From Chitinispirillales bacterium ANBcel5 (lineage in GTDB: Bacteria; Fibrobacterota; Chitinivibrionia; Chitinivibrionales; Chitinispirillaceae): a stretch of 64,000 nucleotides of DNA. The stretch is taken from contig JARUKZ010000011.1 in NCBI GenBank assembly GCA_029688955.1, positions 1 to 64,000 of the forward strand, given 5' to 3'. The notes below the pieces were generated by a model. It was not told the DNA's origin, ran no database searches, and saw only the letters and a list, made by a program, of their open reading frames with translations. Every line of letters begins with the position of its first letter. The stretch's first letter is position 1. The position numbers and the translations under genes are program-made. Below are positions 9,403 to 16,991 of this stretch, one piece after another.

Positions 9403-9440
9403 TCAAAAAAAAAATAAAAAAAACATTTATATATCCTCTC
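9403..9440 (-). promoter_or_regulatory. ribosome site, ATG and T8-A-T10 tract upstream of barrel gene
   Basis: On the minus strand GGGAGAGG (9443-9436) precedes ATG (9426) by 9 bases. Two long T tracts of 8 and 10 follow at once, and then TGA at 9405-9403. The layout resembles simple-repeat tracts that vary in length in surface-protein genes, but one sequence cannot show variation. Confidence 0.45.
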
Positions 9441-9462
9441 CCTTAAACGTCTAATTTAGTGT

Positions 9463-10011
9463 ATGGAAAACGTAAAACTTATAAACGATGCCTGCAGAGG
9501 AGACAGATTCGCGCTCTCTTCACTGCTCTATGAGTACCGGGGGTATATTGCAGCACTGGTCTCAAGGTTTGTTGAAGACACCGAGCAGAGAAAAGATATC
9601 ATCCAGAATGTGTTTCTGAAGGTTGTTAACAGTATTGGCAAATTTAACGGAAACTCTAGGTTCACTACCTGGCTTTTTAAAATAGTTATTAATGAAGTCA
9701 CTGATTTCAGGCGTAAAAATGCGGTTTCCGGTAGATACCTTGTCTCTCTGCTTGATGAAAACATTGAAAGCTGTTCCACTGATGCACTCGAAAAGATGAG
9801 CTGCAAAGAAACACGTGAAAAACTAAACGAGTTGATTCAGGAACTGCCGGTCGATCAGAAAACAGCATTCATTCTCTTCTATTATGAATACTACAAGGGC
9901 AAAGATGCTGCTCTGGCAATGAATATCACTGAACAAAACTTTTTTATGAAACTTAAGGCTGCTCGTGACTTTATCCGCAAAAAACTCAAACAGGGAGCTG
10001 TCGTATGTTAG
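9463..10011 (+). CDS. ECF-type RNA polymerase sigma factor
   Basis: A 182-aa sigma-70 family protein of ECF size. Region 2 (about residues 20-85) contains EDTEQRKDIIQNVFLKVV and FTTWLFKIVINEVTDFRRK, the core-binding and -10-recognition helices. Region 4 (about 125-175) contains ELPVDQKTAFILFYYEYYKGKDAALAMNIT followed by a recognition helix (VKxxL-like, here FFMKLKAARDFIRKKL). It directs polymerase to a dedicated promoter set. The downstream FecR-like gene overlaps it by 7 bases, the usual sigma/anti-sigma arrangement, so its activity is probably held at the membrane by that partner. The target genes cannot be read from the sequence; nearby secreted-protein genes are candidates. Confidence 0.85.
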   Translation: MENVKLINDACRGDRFALSSLLYEYRGYIAALVSRFVEDTEQRKDIIQNVFLKVVNSIGKFNGNSRFTTWLFKIVINEVTDFRRKNAVSGRYLVSLLDENIESCSTDALEKMSCKETREKLNELIQELPVDQKTAFILFYYEYYKGKDAALAMNITEQNFFMKLKAARDFIRKKLKQGAVVC

Positions 10012-11447
10012 AATACGATAAACTGATAGAGAGATTCCTGCGGGCTGAACTAGATGATGTTCAGGTTGAGCAGTTCTATGAGCTGGTCGAAAAAGACCCT
10101 CTGTTCAGAACCGAAGTGCAACGGCAGATATCCTTTGAAGCCAACGTTTTGGCTGCAGGCAATTTAGAACAGTTTGAGGGGGACAAAATCGTTGAATTTG
10201 AGCTTGGAGAAATCCTCTCACACCTGCAGCAGAGAGATCAAGAGGAGGATGGAAAAGAACTTTTCAATGACCAGGAATGGCAAGAGCTTATAATTAAAGC
10301 TGTAGAGCAACAGAAAAAAACGGTTCCGTTTTACAGAAAAAATAGATTTCTGATGGCTGCCTGTCTCACAGCGGCATTTTTATCAGCTTTGACTCTCAGC
10401 CGGTATTTCAAGCATGATCAACCAACTTTTGCAGAGGCTCAAAAGAAGAGCCGAACACCCTCCTACAGTGACAATCAACCTGCTGCAAGTAGATCAGATA
10501 CGACGATTTCAGAGGATACGGTGGTCACATTGGGGAGCTCATCGGTTGCTCTGGTGAATAAAAAAGTGAAAGTGGAAGCTACTAAAGTGACTCCTGAAAT
10601 AGAGGAGGTAGTGCTAACAGAGGGAAGCGTACTTTTTAATGTAGATAGAAACGACAGCACACAATTTAGGGTAGTTACCCCGCTGGTTACTGTCAATGTT
10701 ACAGGAACCGTTTTCAGAGTCTCAATCGATGAGTTTGGGACACGGGTAAAAGTACTATCCGGCTCAGTTGAGGTGATACATTCAGATGTTGGAAAACAGC
10801 TTGTACTTAAAGCAAATGAAGCAATACTCGCCACGGAAGAATCTATTGATCTGGAGAGCGTGAATCTCTCTTATAGCGAAATTTCGGCAAGAAAACTACT
10901 GCAAGATTTCCTTAGCAGATCGGTTCTGGATTTGAATGCAAAAACGGGCCTTGTTCAAAACTATGGTAAGCATGAACAAAACATCGCCAGTGAAGAATCA
11001 AAGTTACTTCAAAATGGAATATATCTGCTTGAAAACAATGGAGATACAACACTGGCACTGAAGCGTCTTCTTAATGTCGTAAGTTCAGAAACCGACAACA
11101 AGAAACGGGAGCAGGCACTGTTTAGAATCCTAATGCTCAAAAATCCATACAGTTACAGTATCGATGCAGATTCACTGCTTAAAACCTATTTATCTATGTT
11201 CGCAGAATCTTCCCGCGCTGATCAGGTTATTTTAAGTCACGCAGATCGTCTTAGGAAGATAAAAAAGGATTATAAAAAGGCGATCGGGTGGTATGAATAC
11301 ATGGCGGCAAATTATTCGCAGAGCAACTTGATTGATGAGGCGATCTACTGGGCTGGGTGGTGCCTTGTGCAGATCAGAATAGACAAAAGTGCCAAAAGTG
11401 TTGGAAAAAGAAAGCCGCTCAGTCCGGACGGGCGTTTTAATTGGTAA
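10005..11447 (+). CDS. FecR-domain anti-sigma-like membrane protein with TPR-like C-terminus
   Basis: A 480-aa single-span protein. The first 115 residues are acidic, helical and predicted cytoplasmic, and would bind the sigma factor. A membrane helix at about 118-136 (FLMAACLTAAFLSALTL) follows a basic patch. Residues about 170-290 form a FecR-type domain (VVLTEGSVLFNVD, FRVVTPLVTVNVTGTVFRV, TRVKVLSGSVEV). The remainder (about 330-480) is helical with TPR-like spacing (ALKRLLNVV, AIGWYEYMAANY, IDEAIYWAGWC). Its ATG overlaps the sigma stop, so translation is probably coupled. FecR plus a TPR-like tail differs from the classical TonB-linked FecR and suggests sensing of envelope or secretion state, which is inference. 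Confidence 0.75.
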   Translation: MLEYDKLIERFLRAELDDVQVEQFYELVEKDPLFRTEVQRQISFEANVLAAGNLEQFEGDKIVEFELGEILSHLQQRDQEEDGKELFNDQEWQELIIKAVEQQKKTVPFYRKNRFLMAACLTAAFLSALTLSRYFKHDQPTFAEAQKKSRTPSYSDNQPAASRSDTTISEDTVVTLGSSSVALVNKKVKVEATKVTPEIEEVVLTEGSVLFNVDRNDSTQFRVVTPLVTVNVTGTVFRVSIDEFGTRVKVLSGSVEVIHSDVGKQLVLKANEAILATEESIDLESVNLSYSEISARKLLQDFLSRSVLDLNAKTGLVQNYGKHEQNIASEESKLLQNGIYLLENNGDTTLALKRLLNVVSSETDNKKREQALFRILMLKNPYSYSIDADSLLKTYLSMFAESSRADQVILSHADRLRKIKKDYKKAIGWYEYMAANYSQSNLIDEAIYWAGWCLVQIRIDKSAKSVGKRKPLSPDGRFNW

Positions 11448-11485
11448 TATAATAACACCTTACACTTTTAATCTGGAGGCAGATT

Positions 11486-11776
11486 ATGAAAAAGGTAATC
11501 GCAACAGCTGCAGTTCTTGGCCTCTCTTTGGTCGCTTTTTCAGGAGAGGGTTATAAGTCCGGTGCAATGAGCAGTAAATCAGATTGTATCGTTTTGCCCA
11601 GCCGTACCATGACCTTTGGTGATGCAGAGGTTAGCGGGTATGGTAATGATCTATCACCCATTCATATCTCCGGTATGGCAGATCTTGAGAATGGTGAGAT
11701 TTCACTTAACCGTTCTTTTAAAGATGCACTGAAAACCAATGTGGATCGTGAAATGCTGGAGCGCGCAGTTTATTAA
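11486..11776 (+). CDS. small secreted protein of unknown function
   Basis: A 96-aa protein with a signal peptide (MKKVIATAAVLGLSLVAFSG) and a short polar mature region with no motif I recognise. The ribosome site GGAGGC lies 7 bases before the ATG. It starts 38 bases after the FecR-like gene and is followed by a hairpin, so it is probably the last gene of the sigma/FecR operon. It may be a sensed ligand or target of that system. One Cys in the mature part (SDCIVLPSR) could be modified or pair with a partner. Confidence 0.6.
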   Translation: MKKVIATAAVLGLSLVAFSGEGYKSGAMSSKSDCIVLPSRTMTFGDAEVSGYGNDLSPIHISGMADLENGEISLNRSFKDALKTNVDREMLERAVY

Positions 11777-11786
11777 TATGGCAGTG

Positions 11787-11823
11787 GGGGGAGGCAAGAA
11801 AAAGGGCTACTGTTTCTCGCCTC
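11787..11823 (+). terminator. hairpin ending the sigma/FecR operon
   Basis: GGGAGGCAAGAAA (11787-11799) pairs with TTTCTCGCCTCCC (11811-11823), a 13-bp stem with one mismatch and an 11-base loop, 10 bases after the small secreted gene. There is no strong T-run, so termination strength is uncertain. Confidence 0.5.
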
Positions 11824-11923
11824 CCAGTTATAACGTTTCCAGGAGGGAGGATAAACAACGTACACTCCTTGCGTCCCTGTTAAGGTACTAAATTATTCAA
11901 CTATAAAACAAACAGGGGCATAA

Positions 11924-12067
11924 ATGTGGCACGACCATATGTGGTGGGGATGGGGAGGTGGTGTCATGATGATTCTTTGGATTGTGTTGCTTGCAGCAAT
12001 AATCTACTGGATCATAAGAGCTGTTCAAAGAAATATACCCCCTATGGCTTTAAACGGCCCGCGGTAG
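11924..12067 (+). pseudogene. truncated copy of the SHOCT membrane-protein gene
   Basis: From its ATG this reads MWHDHMWWGWGG and the same membrane helix as the intact gene at 14296-14520. After AVQRN a small deletion shifts the frame, and the C-terminal SHOCT helices are replaced by a short unrelated end (47 codons in total). Nucleotide similarity to 14296-14415 is very high, including some of the leader, but the GGAGG ribosome site is changed to GGGG. It is fused at about 12050 to a fragment of a barrel gene. Most likely a non-functional duplication remnant, although the membrane part could still be made. Confidence 0.75.
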
Positions 12068-12091
12068 TAGGCTTGAGAGCCTTTCAATCTA

Positions 12092-12187
12092 CTAAAGGTT
12101 TAGTTGAAACCCATATTGCAGGGTATGAACTGCCTTAGATCCCAAACAAAGTGAATAGGTAAATGTTCCTAACATGTTATTATAGCG
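12092..12187 (-). pseudogene. 3' fragment of a second barrel gene copy
   Basis: The minus strand encodes the last 30 or so residues of a barrel like the one at 8769 (MLGTFTYSLCLGSKAVHTLQYGFQLNL, then stop), plus its 3' flank. Differences from the first copy are mainly conservative (FQINL/FQLNL, VYLGT/LCLGS). The fragment therefore derives from a once-functional paralog and was truncated later. Upstream of 12188 similarity stops. The fragment lies between the SHOCT fragment and the beta-helix gene. Confidence 0.7.
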
Positions 12188-12221
12188 ATGTTTGCTAACA
12201 GGCTATCCTAAGAGAAGGATA

Positions 12222-12239
12222 AACCTTAATCTTAAGGTT
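12222..12239. promoter_or_regulatory. inverted repeat upstream of beta-helix gene
   Basis: Perfect 8-bp inverted repeat AACCTTAA-TC-TTAAGGTT, 73 bases before the ATG at 12313. It could be an operator or leader hairpin. No assignment is possible. Confidence 0.3.
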
Positions 12240-12312
12240 ACCACTAATAGGGTGCATCGGGTAAGGATTGCAACGAACGGAGAAGATCGGACTTTTTTAG
12301 GAACTTATCACT

Positions 12313-14130
12313 ATGGAAAAATCGACTATAATTACTGTTACACTCCTTGTTATCTTTTGGTTTACACATTCTCTTAATGCTGAGGTATACTATGTTGCTG
12401 CTTCAGGTGATGATCTGAATGCCGGCACCTCTCCATCAGAGCCCTGGCGTTACTGCCCAGGAATGCCTGAGTGGAGCGGTAGTGGGACTTTGCGGCCCGG
12501 GGACACAGTGTATTTTAATAGTGGCGATACCTGGGAGAGCGCACTGCAGCCGGCTGTTCTACAGGTGACCGGAGGTGTGTATTATAACGGTTCACACTGG
12601 GGAGACGGAGAACGTGCTACCTTCCGTGCAACAGCCGATCTAAACCGCTCTGTTATTGCTGTATTAAAAGATGATCCGGATATACCCACTACAATGAGTG
12701 GCTTTGATGTAGATGCCAATGAGACGGTAACCACTGGCATAGGAATCAATCATCCGCAGATGGAAAATCCTCTTACAGGAGCTGTAAAGAGAATTGAAAA
12801 CTGCATTGTTCGCAATGTACTATCAAACGCTGCGCAGGGGACCTACAAATATGGCATCGTGGCCAGTAACTATGCTGCGCAGTATCATGTTAAAAATGTG
12901 GAGATTTTAGATTGCAAAGTTTACAATATCTCTCGTGGTGCAATTAACCTCTATCCGGGCAATGATGTTCCCCAAAACCGCTTGGAAAATGTCTTGGTAA
13001 GAGGGAATGAGGCATGGGCAACGGGTTTGGATGAAAACTACAGAGGTAGTGTGATTGGAGTCAAAAACCATGTGGTCAACGCGGTGGTTGAGTATAATTA
13101 TATACACAATCCGGTACGGGGAATTGGTCTGGGGATAAGCAACCATCCCGAACCGGGATTTACAGGACCTCAGAATCTTATCGTGCGCCACAATATCATT
13201 GCACACAGCAAACATGCGGGTATCTATATTCAGGATGGCGGAGATAAGAGTATAAGCATTTACGGTAATATTGTTCATAATAATGCCTACCATGGATTGA
13301 TTCTGGCTCAAAATCTGACTGGCGCTCTATCGGTAGAAATTTACAATAACACGTTTATCGATAACTACCCTCAGCAGCAGTGGGGCGAACAGGTACGATT
13401 TCTCTGCAGGGAAGCGACTATTTCCAAACTCGAATTCTCAAACAATATCGTGTTCTCTTCATCGATTACCCGTGCTCTTCTGGATGAGCACAACCTCCTT
13501 ACCTCCCACTCCAACAATCTCTACTACAAAGTACCGGAGGGGACTCTTGTTATGGCAGGAGGGGTAAACTATACCGCTTCAGACATTCGTGAGTGGGAGG
13601 CTTCTGCTGTAACCGCAGACCCACAGTTTAAAGATCTTTCAGATCCTCCTCAGGGATTTACAGGAGAATACCAAGCAGATCTGCGACCAAAGGGAGAGGG
13701 ATTTAATATTACCTACCAATCACCTGCAAGAGACAATGGGGTCGCACTGGAGAGAACATATAGCAGTAGTATAAATTCTGCGGAACGGCCATTTGGCGAG
13801 GGCTGGGACATAGGGGCTTTTGAGTACGCTAAACCAGTCTCAGTCATGCGAAGTCCACCTCAATTTCTACAGGAAGATAACGGAGGCAGGCTGCTGAAGA
13901 ACCTCAATGAAATAAATGATTTTATTAACAGTTATTCAGGTGAAGTACTGGTAGTTGAAATTTATGATATAAGCGGTAGGCTTATTGTGCAGTTTAGCAC
14001 TAAAAACAATGAGTTTTTTGATGGAATCTTATCCAGAAACAATTACAGTCAATCTCCCGGTAGATTGTATATTGCCAGAATCTACAACAGAAACACGCAT
14101 ATTATGGGGCAATTTATGTTTGCCCCTTAG
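12313..14130 (+). CDS. secreted right-handed parallel beta-helix protein with sorting-type tail
   Basis: A 605-aa exported protein. The signal peptide is about 1-23 (LLVIFWFTHSLNA). The mature start EVYYVAASGDDLNAGTSPSEPWRY is the typical opening of polysaccharide-lyase-like beta-helix proteins (DDxNxGTxxxPW). Helix coils with NNxVxxN turns run to about 480 (VRHNIIAHSKHAGIYI, IYGNIVHNNAYHGLIL). 'GWDIGAFEY' closes the helix, and a C-terminal strand domain (about 520-605; EIYDISGRLIVQF, GRLYIARIYN) resembles the sorting tails of neighbouring proteins. AGGA 11 bases upstream of the ATG is a weak ribosome site. The last 340 bases are duplicated almost perfectly at 16992-17340. It probably acts on extracellular polysaccharide. 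No catalytic residue is assignable. Confidence 0.72.
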   Translation: MEKSTIITVTLLVIFWFTHSLNAEVYYVAASGDDLNAGTSPSEPWRYCPGMPEWSGSGTLRPGDTVYFNSGDTWESALQPAVLQVTGGVYYNGSHWGDGERATFRATADLNRSVIAVLKDDPDIPTTMSGFDVDANETVTTGIGINHPQMENPLTGAVKRIENCIVRNVLSNAAQGTYKYGIVASNYAAQYHVKNVEILDCKVYNISRGAINLYPGNDVPQNRLENVLVRGNEAWATGLDENYRGSVIGVKNHVVNAVVEYNYIHNPVRGIGLGISNHPEPGFTGPQNLIVRHNIIAHSKHAGIYIQDGGDKSISIYGNIVHNNAYHGLILAQNLTGALSVEIYNNTFIDNYPQQQWGEQVRFLCREATISKLEFSNNIVFSSSITRALLDEHNLLTSHSNNLYYKVPEGTLVMAGGVNYTASDIREWEASAVTADPQFKDLSDPPQGFTGEYQADLRPKGEGFNITYQSPARDNGVALERTYSSSINSAERPFGEGWDIGAFEYAKPVSVMRSPPQFLQEDNGGRLLKNLNEINDFINSYSGEVLVVEIYDISGRLIVQFSTKNNEFFDGILSRNNYSQSPGRLYIARIYNRNTHIMGQFMFAP

Positions 14131-14295
14131 GGGTGAATAAGAGTTAATTTTTTTTTAGACTAAAACACCTATTGTTGGTAAATCTGACAATAGCTGAGTT
14201 TTTGCCCTTAGGGACGCTTCACTTACAAACCACGGCACATTCTTTGCAGCCCTTTAAGCATTAACCAGTGATCTGTAAAACAAATGGAGGCATAA

Positions 14296-14520
14296 ATGTG
14301 GCACGACCATATGTGGTGGGGATGGGGAGGTGTTGTTATGATGATTCTTTGGATTGTGTTGCTTGCAGCAATAATCTACTGGATCATAAGAGCTGTTCAA
14401 AGAAATAATACCCCCTACGCAGGGCAAGAATCAGCTATGGATATTTTAAAAAAACGCTACGCTCGTGGGGAGATATCAAAACAGGAGTTTGAGGAGCGAA
14501 AAAGAGACTTATCAGAGTGA
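14296..14520 (+). CDS. small SHOCT-domain membrane protein
   Basis: A 74-aa protein with a Met/His/Trp-rich N-terminus (MWHDHMWWGWGG), one membrane helix (about 13-34, VVMMILWIVLLAAIIYWII) and a C-terminal SHOCT motif (AMDILKKRYARGEISKQEFEERKRDL). SHOCT is a short amphipathic domain often found at the end of small bacterial membrane proteins. GGAGG lies 5 bases before the ATG. The metal-friendly N-terminus and the neighbouring metal-binding genes suggest a role in metal or envelope stress, which is inference. A truncated copy is present at 11924. Confidence 0.75.
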   Translation: MWHDHMWWGWGGVVMMILWIVLLAAIIYWIIRAVQRNNTPYAGQESAMDILKKRYARGEISKQEFEERKRDLSE

Positions 14521-14600
14521 AACTTATTTGATGTCCTGTCTCTATGCTAAGAATAGTACCTTTCGAAACTTACCTCCGGTATCACTGGTATAACCCGCTA

Positions 14601-14633
14601 CACACAACAGCAGGTATAATGACCTGCTGTGTG
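14601..14633. terminator. bidirectional terminator hairpin
   Basis: ACAGCAGGT (14607-14615) and ACCTGCTGT (14622-14630) form a 9-bp stem around a 6-base loop, extended by CAC/GTG with a small bulge. It lies between the convergent SHOCT gene and the metal-binding gene and probably serves both. Confidence 0.6.
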
Positions 14634-14676
14634 CTAAGGGGTTTATGAAAGGGTTTTGCAACAGGGATTGCTCACC

Positions 14677-15147
14677 TTACTCTTTGGAAGCATCGTCAGA
14701 TAGTACCATCGATAGGAACTTTTCTGGGTTAGCCTCTACCTTATCAATGCAACCCGGGCAACAGACATAAATTTTCTGTCCTTCGATTTCAGTGTACAAC
14801 TCGGTATTTATTTCACCATTCATTACCGGGCAGTTTTTCTGTTCTACTTCTTTGCTCAGGTTATGCGGCCCCTGTCCCGACTCTTTGAGTTTAGCTGAGT
14901 GTTTATGAAAGTTTTCTTTCACTTCTTCTGAACACCCCTGACAGCATAAATAAATGCGTTTACCGTCCTGGTCGACATAAAGATCCTCATTTATTTCACC
15001 ACCCATTACCGGACAGGTTTTCTGTTCACTGCTGTTGTTTTCGGTAGTCATATGGTGATGTCCACTGTGATCATCAGAATGATGGTTGGCTGAGATACTC
15101 AGAGCCAGAATCAATGTGCCAAGAATTGCAGATTTAATGAGTAACAT
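14677..15147 (-). CDS. secreted two-repeat heavy-metal-binding protein (YHS/TRASH-like)
   Basis: A 156-aa protein with a signal peptide (about 1-19) and then a His-rich stretch (HHSDDHSGHHHM). Two copies of a 45-residue unit follow, each with CPVMxGEIN, a Tyr-containing strand, IYxCCxGC and a helix. The Cys spacing (CPVM ... CCxGC) matches YHS/TRASH-type metal-binding modules found in copper and heavy-metal systems. It is probably a periplasmic buffer or scavenger for Cu, Ag or Hg. GAGAGG lies about 9 bases before the ATG. Together with the next minus-strand Cys-rich gene it looks like a small metal-handling cluster. No transporter lies beside it in the window. Confidence 0.72.
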   Translation of the reverse strand: MLLIKSAILGTLILALSISANHHSDDHSGHHHMTTENNSSEQKTCPVMGGEINEDLYVDQDGKRIYLCCQGCSEEVKENFHKHSAKLKESGQGPHNLSKEVEQKNCPVMNGEINTELYTEIEGQKIYVCCPGCIDKVEANPEKFLSMVLSDDASKE

Positions 15148-15276
15148 AAGATTTTTCCTCTCTTTTATTTATTTTCACGTCCCCGTTTAGGCCGAATTTT
15201 TTTGTAAATAGTTGTTTGTCAGCTAAAACGATCGTGATTTCTAATAGTGTAATAGTAGTGCCTTATAGGTCAAAAT

Positions 15277-15316
15277 AGCTCAAAAGAGCTTGCTTAGGGA
15301 TTTACTTCCCTGCAAG
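15277..15316 (-). terminator. terminator of the Cys-rich secreted gene
   Basis: Read on the minus strand, CTTGC-AGGGA (15316-15307) pairs with TCCCT and GCAAG (15300-15289, AA bulge), and CTCTTTT follows. A second small inverted repeat AGCTC/GAGCT (15277-15290) overlaps its end. It lies about 27 bases beyond the stop of the gene that ends at 15343. Confidence 0.55.
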
Positions 15317-15342
15317 GCTTTTTACAGCCAAAGAGAGGGTTA

Positions 15343-15750
15343 TCAAAGTAAGAGGACCGGAGAAGATGGAGGAAGTTGAAACTTGGAAAAAAGATTCAGA
15401 TCTAAATTTTTGTCATTCACTACAGAGATATCTATCCGTTCAAAAGGGAGCATAAAAGCCGTGGTAAGCGTGCCGATCTGTTCGATCATTCTGGTGGGCA
15501 CTGAATTGTTTTCGGATATCTTCTGTTCCTGTTCACAAGCCAGGCAACTGCTGCAACTTTCACACTGCTCTGCAGTCTCATGGTATACGGTATTTTGAGA
15601 TGATATACAGCAGGTATGGTGAGGAGTAACACTTTTGCTCACAGGTGCATCATCACAGAAAGAGGATGCAAGCGCATTCACTTGAAAAAGTAATGCAATG
15701 GTGCAGAGTAGCGAAAAGACTTTTACTGTATTCATTTTAAAGACAAACAT
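15343..15750 (-). CDS. small Cys-rich secreted protein, probably metal-related
   Basis: A 135-aa protein with an N-terminal signal segment (VFSLLCTIALLFQVNALA) and a mature region containing CCISS, CESCSSCLACEQEQ and other Cys, then a hydrophobic stretch and a C-terminal tail ending SSPVLLL. The ATG at 15750 follows AGAGAG; the ATG at 15735 (MNTVK) is an alternative start. Size, Cys clustering and the neighbouring CPVM/CC protein recall the small accessory proteins of metal-resistance loci. I cannot place it in a named family. Terminator-like hairpins lie on its downstream side. Confidence 0.5.
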   Translation of the reverse strand: MFVFKMNTVKVFSLLCTIALLFQVNALASSFCDDAPVSKSVTPHHTCCISSQNTVYHETAEQCESCSSCLACEQEQKISENNSVPTRMIEQIGTLTTAFMLPFERIDISVVNDKNLDLNLFSKFQLPPSSPVLLL

Positions 15751-16246
15751 TTAAGCTCTCTGTTAAGTGTACCTGCTTTGGTATTTTTTTTGTTCAGCTT
15801 TCATGTACTACGAGTATAGCTTATGGTATATTGAAAAAAAAGTGCATTTCACTTCTTTTTACTCAGAGAAGAAAATGAGGGGTGAATACGCAACCTGCGT
15901 CTCAATTCCTTTACTCGCACTTTCTTCCACTTTATGCTACTAACGATAGAATCCCGATACTCTACTCCTACCTGCCGAAAAACTTTTGCAGACCGTTTTT
16001 TGGGGTCGGACCAATCGAAATGCCTTTTGCAGGCTCCAATCGGCATTTTAGGTGTCATTTTACCTGTTTTTACCTCCTTAGAGCTCGATGAGTACCCTTT
16101 GTATCGCGCTCTAAGAATGAAAGTTTCGACAATTTCAGCTCACATCCGGAAGCATTTCTATTATTTTCTTCTTTTCCGCATACATTACAGGTTCAAGATT
16201 ATTCGGGCACTCAAACCATCCCACCTCATGAGGAAAGCATCTGCTT
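15751..16246. other. intergenic region with one REP-like palindrome
   Basis: About 500 bases without a convincing gene. Short open frames occur on both strands (for example 15849-16058 minus) but lack ribosome sites or recognisable motifs. The only structure seen is the palindrome at 16077-16115, listed separately. Confidence 0.5.
16077..16115. repeat. REP-like palindrome, left of transposase remnant
   Basis: CTTAGAGC (16077-16084) and GCTCTAAG (16108-16115) form the outer stem; inside it CTCGATGAG follows the left arm. The second copy at 16916-16944 shares CTTAGAGCTyGATGAG and the GCTCTAAG arm. The two copies bracket the remnant of a REP-associated transposase, the arrangement expected for its substrate elements. 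Confidence 0.6.
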
Positions 16247-16890
16247 ATGCCAAGAGCAAATCGAACATATTTTCCCGGCTTAATTTGGCATATAACTCAC
16301 CGTTGCCATGATCGGCGATATTTGTTGCAGCATACTCCCCAAAAACAGACATGGAAGAAATGGCTTATGGAGTCGAACCACAGGTATAAGTTGAAACGGT
16401 TTAACCGACAATCATATCCATCTGCTGGCGTATGATGGCGCAGAAAGAGTCTGTAATTGCTCCAAGCATGCAGCTTACCGAGGGCCAGACTGCTCAGTGC
16501 TACAATTTAGTTAACAAAAGGACGGGGGCTTTTCGGTCGGACAGGTATCATGCAACAGCAGTTGGAACAGGAGATTACCTGTTGAAATGCTTGTGTCACA
16601 TCGATTTTAATATGGTGAGGCCGGTGCAGGGAGTCACCCCAGGGAATGGGCATGGGGAGGATATTGTGAAATTCAGGGGATTAGGCAACGGTATTGCCTT
16701 GTTGATACGGAGCTTTTAGCGTGGCTGGTGGGAGCTCTGAATTCGTTCGTTCAGTTCACGATCGACTCAATAAAAGAATGGTGACGAAAAGCACAACCGA
16801 TGAGGAAAAAGAGATGAGCCTGGTTAAGAAACCGTGGGCACCCTATTCAGTATCCAAAGAGAATCGTGCTTCGAACCTTTATGGATGAGC
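16247..16890 (+). pseudogene. decayed REP-associated tyrosine transposase (RAYT, IS200-like)
   Basis: The start reads MPRANRTYFPGLIWHITHRCHDRRYLL, the hallmark of RAYT proteins (Y1 transposase family). The HUH metal site follows in another frame as TDNHIHLLAYD (16404-16430). A third frame has SMQLTEGQTAQCYN, GAFRSDRYHATAV and HIDFNMVRPV. Then the second frame returns as EWAWGGYCEIQGIRQRYCLVDTELL. At least three frameshifts and a stop at about 16790 separate these blocks, so no functional protein is made. RAYTs cut and move REP palindromes at single-stranded DNA; matching palindromes flank this remnant. Similarity fades beyond about 16890. Confidence 0.85.
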
Positions 16891-16915
16891 CTTGGGAGAG
16901 GCACCATTTTAGATT

Positions 16916-16944
16916 CTTAGAGCTTGATGAGATCGAGCTCTAAG
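16916..16944. repeat. REP-like palindrome, right of transposase remnant
   Basis: Perfect 9-bp stem CTTAGAGCT/AGCTCTAAG with an 11-base loop (TGATGAGATCG). It is related in stem and in the GATGAG segment to the copy at 16077-16115. Confidence 0.65.
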
Positions 16945-16991
16945 ACCGGGATATTTGGCTAGAAGACAGATGGATTTGCCCATTGCTGCTC

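Noticed and set aside
11926-12138. Frame MARPYVVGMGRWC...
   Set aside because: An out-of-frame reading of the SHOCT fragment running into the barrel fragment. Not a gene.
15849-16058. 69-aa minus-strand basic protein
   Set aside because: No ribosome site, no motif, and the opposite strand is equally open. Lies in a decayed region.
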